Below are positions 60,471 through 64,000 of a stretch of 64,000 nt of DNA, piece by piece. Location of the stretch: positions 11,762,763-11,826,762 of the forward strand of contig JAPTYO010000007.1 in NCBI GenBank assembly GCA_036873135.1. Reading direction: 5' to 3'. The position numbers were made by a program, and so were the translations under genes. The notes under the pieces are model-generated. The model was not told the origin of the DNA and did no database searches. It saw nothing but the letters and a program-made list of their open reading frames with translations. How positions within the stretch are numbered: the first letter of the stretch is position 1; each line of letters starts with the position of its first letter. This DNA is from Clarkia xantiana subsp. parviflora. Lineage: Eukaryota; Streptophyta; Magnoliopsida; Myrtales; Onagraceae.

Positions 60471-62803
60471 ATGAGTAAGTCTCATCCTTTTGTTTCGGAT
60501 AACTTTGAGGGTGTGGTTGGCGAAAGCACCATGGATTCCGATTCTGAGTCTCAAAGCGGTGTACTCTTGGGACCGTCGGGCGACCGCGTGATATTGGAGA
60601 AGACTCATATATTTTTTCCAAACAAGCTTCCGCGTTCCAAGTTTGACCTCTATGTCTTAACCCGGGGCTGGTGTCCCGGTCTAGAGGTCTCGTATCCTTG
60701 GGATGTTGTGAAGGGAGTTGAATTTGGTCGGCCCACCGTTCCTCCAGCTGAGTATGAGGCGGTCTACCTTTCACAGTTTCGAGAAGGACTGCGGTTTCCC
60801 TACTGTCAGGATCTGGTCCGCCTTTGTCGATATTATAGGATTTCCCCTGTCTCTATTACCCCTCCAGGGTTTAGGGCTTGGACGTGTTTTCGGGTGCAAT
60901 GTCATCTGAATTCCTGGGATTACTCAATAGTGTTGTTTCGAGCCTTCTACCGCCTGGGTAAGGCAGATGAGTCTGGGATGTGCACCTTCAGCTTACGTTG
61001 GCCTCATATGACCGAAAAGGGATTCTCTTCCCTTGGTTTGCGTCGGGCAGGGTGGAATACTGAAGCGCGGTTCTGCGAACGGTCGGACACTTCCCAGAAT
61101 AAATGGAAGTGTCAGTACTTTTTTGTGAAGGATGCAGGCACGACTTGGGCGACTTCTCACATATTGGATGCCGATCCCGTTCCACGATTTCAGGAGTTCT
61201 CTGATAGAGATAAGGTCGCTTTGAAGAAGATCCATGCGGCGAATAGGGCGGGGGAGTACAGCCCCCTTTATCGTGCTTCTGACGCCGAGCTACTCGCGGC
61301 GGGCATTCACGTACGTCCTTCGGGGGAGGAGTTGGTATGTTTTGAAGTTTTGTAACATCTGCTCTTGTTTTCTTGTAGGTTGGTTTCTTAACAGACGCCC
61401 CTGTTTACAGGGTGGAGTTGCAGGCGGGTCTTCTCAGATTGTTCCCGGCCTAGACGATACGCTTCCTGTTGGCCCGGGTATGGGACTTGTGCCTTTTAAA
61501 GGTTTCGTTGTGGCTTTTCGCATGCTGACACGCTAAAGGTTTCTTTGTGGTTGTCTCTGTAGGCTTGGACTTTCCGCCGGCGGGGGGAGTTGTTCCTGTC
61601 GGGGAGCATGATGCTGACGTCCGCTCCCCGAGCGATCCTAGGAGGTTGACATCTGACGGCATGCCTCTTGCTCCTTCCAGCGACAAAGGGAAAGGGCCTA
61701 TGTATGCCGATTCGACCATGCATGTCCCCCGGTCGGGGAGCGGGCGTTCAGAGGAGGTGCCTCCCTTGGCAGGTAACTGTGGTTGACTTGTTGTTGTATT
61801 AGTATGGTTTGCATTCTTCTAATGTGTTTGCTATTGGTGTGTAGTTGTCCCTACTCCTCCGGCTCTTCGCAAGTCTGACTTGATTTGCCGGCCTGATCGG
61901 GATGTTTCTGGGAGTGAGTGGGTTCCGTATTGTCAGTCTGCTGTCCATTTTCCCAAGGATGTTTCCTTGAGTACGCCTGCTGTTGGTGTGCGTGTGGTTC
62001 AGCGGTCTGTTCCACCGGCTGACCGCAAGACGTGCCCCCGAGATCCTGAGGCTGCGTTGAAATGTGTTGAGGAGTCACTCGCGCGCTTTGCTCCTGTACG
62101 TTATTTTCCTTTTATGTTGGATCTATCATGTTTGTTTGACTTCTCTGTGTATGATGTGTTTGTGTTGTTGTTGTAGGTGAATGCCGTGATGACCAACCTC
62201 TCCTCTTTCGTTGTTGAGCTTGTTGAGGAGACGAGGGGTTTGCAGGATCGTCATGAGCACTTGTCTCAGGACGTTGTCGTGTTGAGGGAGAAGGCGCGCG
62301 CACATTCAGATGCTTCTTCCGAGGCTTCCGCTGATCTTAAGAGGAGTCAGGATTATGCGTCTCAGCTGGAGGCGGAGCTGTTTGCCCTACTACGTCAGGA
62401 GAAGGTTGATGAGGAAACGCATGTTGTGGCGCTGGGGGAGACTAAAGAGTCTCATGTTGCCCTGGGTGATCAGCTTGGAATGATCGAGTTTCCTACTACA
62501 GCTGATTATCCCAAGCTTCTCGAGAAGGCGCGTGATGATCGCATGGAGTCCTTCTCTGTGGATTACTTCAGGAGGGTACATTCCCTTGCCCCCGATTTTC
62601 CTTTCCAGAGTGCTGGTCCATATGCTGGCTATGCCCTTGGGGCTATTGCGGGGACCCGAGCGAGTGGTGGAGCGAGTGGTTTGACGGGACAGGCGTCCGT
62701 CCCTGTTGGTGATGATCGCCGGGGTGCTTTCAAAGGCCCAGCGCAAGATGTTTTTATGACTGATGTCTTTGGTTCTGATGCTCCTGACGTTGGGTCAGGT
62801 TGA
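60471..62803 (+). CDS. Retroelement-borne antisense gene, putative plant transposon protein domain (about 666 aa, 5 exons)
   Basis: Proposed exons: 60471-61334, 61379-61427, 61563-61772, 61845-62095, 62177-62803; all phases agree (exon 2 is the least certain). The N-terminal part (about residues 95-190, with FPYCQDLVRLCRYYRISP and GFRAWTCFRVQC) resembles the 'putative gypsy type transposon' domain (Pfam PF04195), common in plant genomes. A low-complexity Gly/Pro/Ser linker follows, then a Glu/Leu/Arg-rich region in the last exon (about 465-560) likely to form a coiled coil (LVEETRGLQDRHEHLSQD). It is transcribed against the retroelement. The function of such proteins is unknown. The reading frame is intact across all exons. 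Confidence 0.72.
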
Positions 62804-63188
62804 TTTTTCTTTGTTTTTCCATGTGTACATATGGTTGCTCCCCTTGCATGGGTGAGATTTTGACGGGTTGCATCTTGGGCTCGACTTTTAAGCTGGCTGG
62901 ATGTCTTTACTCTTGAGTCCTGCTATATTATATATATATGCCTGACATGAGATGTTAGAAAGATATAATACTAAGTATTATTTTGCCTCTTTCTTTATTG
63001 TTGTCTCAGTGACTTGTTCTCTTTTTGTAAGAGTATTGCTCTACTGAATGGTTGATTTTCTTGATCCGATGGTTTTCCTTAGGAAACTGCTTCTCTGTTG
63101 GTGACGGTTGTGGGTGAGTTGGTATTACCGTCGTCTGTGGCTTTGTAGGGAGGATGATCTCCGTTGAAGTGCTTGTCTTTCTTTATGA
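62804..63188. other. Downstream flank of the antisense gene
   Basis: 3' UTR and spacer with no coding signal, leading into the tandem array. Confidence 0.5.
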
Positions 63189-63745
63189 GGATGTGAACAG
63201 ACTAGTTTGTTCACATATTTGATGCTGTGGCTGAGTGAGGATGGATTAGTACGTCCAACCCTTATTTTTGTTTGCGAGGGAAGATTCCCAATGATCCGCT
63301 TGTCCCCCGACTTTTGGCAAGGATGTGAATAGATTAGTACGTACACATCCTTGTATGATGGCGAAGTGTGGATAGATTAGTACGTCCGACACTTGCATTT
63401 GTTTGCGAGGGAGGATTCCCAATGATCCGTTTATCCCCCGACTTTTGCAAGGATGTGAATAGATTAGTACGTTCACATCCTTGTAATATGGCGAAGTGTG
63501 GATAGATTAGTACGTCCGACACTTGCATTTGTTTGTGAGGAAGGATTCCCAATGATCCGTTTATCCCCCGACTTTTTGCAAGGATGTGAATAGATTAGTA
63601 CGTTCACATCCTTGTGATATGGCGAAGTGTGGATAGATTAGTACGTCCGACACTTGCATTTGTTTGCGAGGAAGGATTCCCAATGATCCGTTTATCCCCC
63701 GACTTTTTGCAAGGATGTGAATAGATTAGTACGTTCACATCCTTG
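63189..63745. repeat. Tandem array of a 131-bp unit (about 4.2 copies)
   Basis: Units start at 63189, 63321, 63451, 63582 and 63713 (spacing 132, 130, 131, 131). Each contains GGATGTGAA...TTCACATCC (a 9-bp inverted repeat around tagattagtacg), a second block gtgtggatagattagtacg, and aggattcccaatgatccg with tcccccgactttt. The first copy is the most divergent; the later ones are nearly identical. Confidence 0.92.
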
Positions 63746-64000
63746 TTATGAGGATACTTTAACTCCTTGTATGCGTCTAACGTCCGTTGTTTTAGTTTGT
63801 CGTGATGAGCTTCGCTTAGGCTTGCTTTGATATCTTTCTGATGGCTTTTCTTGTTGGTTGCCCTTTCTGCGTATAGGGTTAGGGTCTTTGTTGGTGATGT
63901 ATGTGGCTTGTTCCTGGTATTGGACCGGGGGAGCTTGCCATTACATAGTGATTTTTCCTACGCAAGGAGTGAACTTCATTAGTTTTCTTGTTTATATACA
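63746..64000. other. Interior of the Gypsy element, window end
   Basis: No recognisable coding sequence in the last 255 bp. The minus-strand pol region, if present, begins further right. Confidence 0.45.

Larger units (their letters stand above)
57811..64000 (-). mobile_element. Large Gypsy element, probable Tat lineage, 3' portion (cut by window end)
   Basis: The element is in minus orientation: 3' LTR at 57811-58582, then a polypurine tract, about 1.9 kb of untranslated sequence, an oppositely oriented spliced gene (60471-62803) and a 131-bp tandem array. The pol and gag genes would lie beyond 64000 and are not seen, so the lineage is inferred from layout: an antisense extra gene and tandem repeats between pol and the 3' LTR are known from Tat-lineage elements such as Grande and Retand. 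Composition is clearly more GC-rich than the flanking DNA. Confidence 0.75.

Noticed and set aside
60220..60774. Minus-strand 184-codon open frame overlapping the start of the antisense gene
   Set aside because: It overlaps the better-supported plus-strand exon, is Pro/Ser/Thr/Lys-rich without domain features and shows no splice continuity.

Overview
The window is a eudicot-like plant nuclear genome segment: AT-rich intergenic DNA, GT-AG introns, plant-only gene families, and a dense mix of plant transposable elements. There is no sign of bacterial or organellar sequence. The species cannot be named from sequence alone.

Seven ordinary protein genes can be supported. In order they are: a short lysine-rich plant protein (913-1473, +); a DeSI/PPPDE isopeptidase-like protein (1931-3324, -, 4 exons, 241 aa); a DUF819 plastid-type membrane protein (5616-7728, +, 6 exons, 444 aa); a ferric reduction oxidase (12328-16121, +, 7 exons, 715 aa); an intronless GRAS regulator of the SCARECROW-LIKE 8 type (34047-35870, -, 607 aa); a MATE/DTX transporter (50222-53388, +, 7 exons, 483 aa); and a UPF0496/DUF677 membrane protein (55687-56805, +, 372 aa). 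Exon joins were worked out by hand from splice dinucleotides and reading phase, and every join keeps frame. From memory, Arabidopsis chromosome 5 carries a MATE gene, SCL8 and a DUF819 gene within a short interval (about At5g52450-At5g52540). The core may therefore be an ancestral block expanded here by transposons; this needs checking.

Much of the rest is mobile DNA. Most notable are: (1) a 2,009-bp non-autonomous LTR element (7881-9889) with 151-bp LTRs that read as identical, a 5-bp TSD (GCCAC) and a 12-base initiator-Met-tRNA primer site, inserted inside an older hairpin MITE; (2) four elements with long inverted repeats and perfect 9-bp duplications, as in Mutator-like elements (21729, 22655, 43526, 44662), one of them an almost pure 525-bp hairpin; (3) three related Gypsy LTRs: two solo LTRs (39129, 46130) and one LTR at 57811-58582 that begins a large element running off the right end; (4) inside that last element, a five-exon gene (60471-62803) on the strand opposite to the LTR, plus a 131-bp tandem array (63189-63745), an arrangement that matches the Tat lineage; (5) a SINE family with four copies, several hAT-like MITEs, a Helitron terminus and a CACTA remnant in a MATE intron.

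The stretches 16.1-34.0 kb, 36.1-50.0 kb and 53.4-55.6 kb contain no recognisable host gene. I did not find a clearly undescribed system. The strongest lead is the antisense spliced gene of the right-hand retroelement together with its hairpin-rich tandem repeat.
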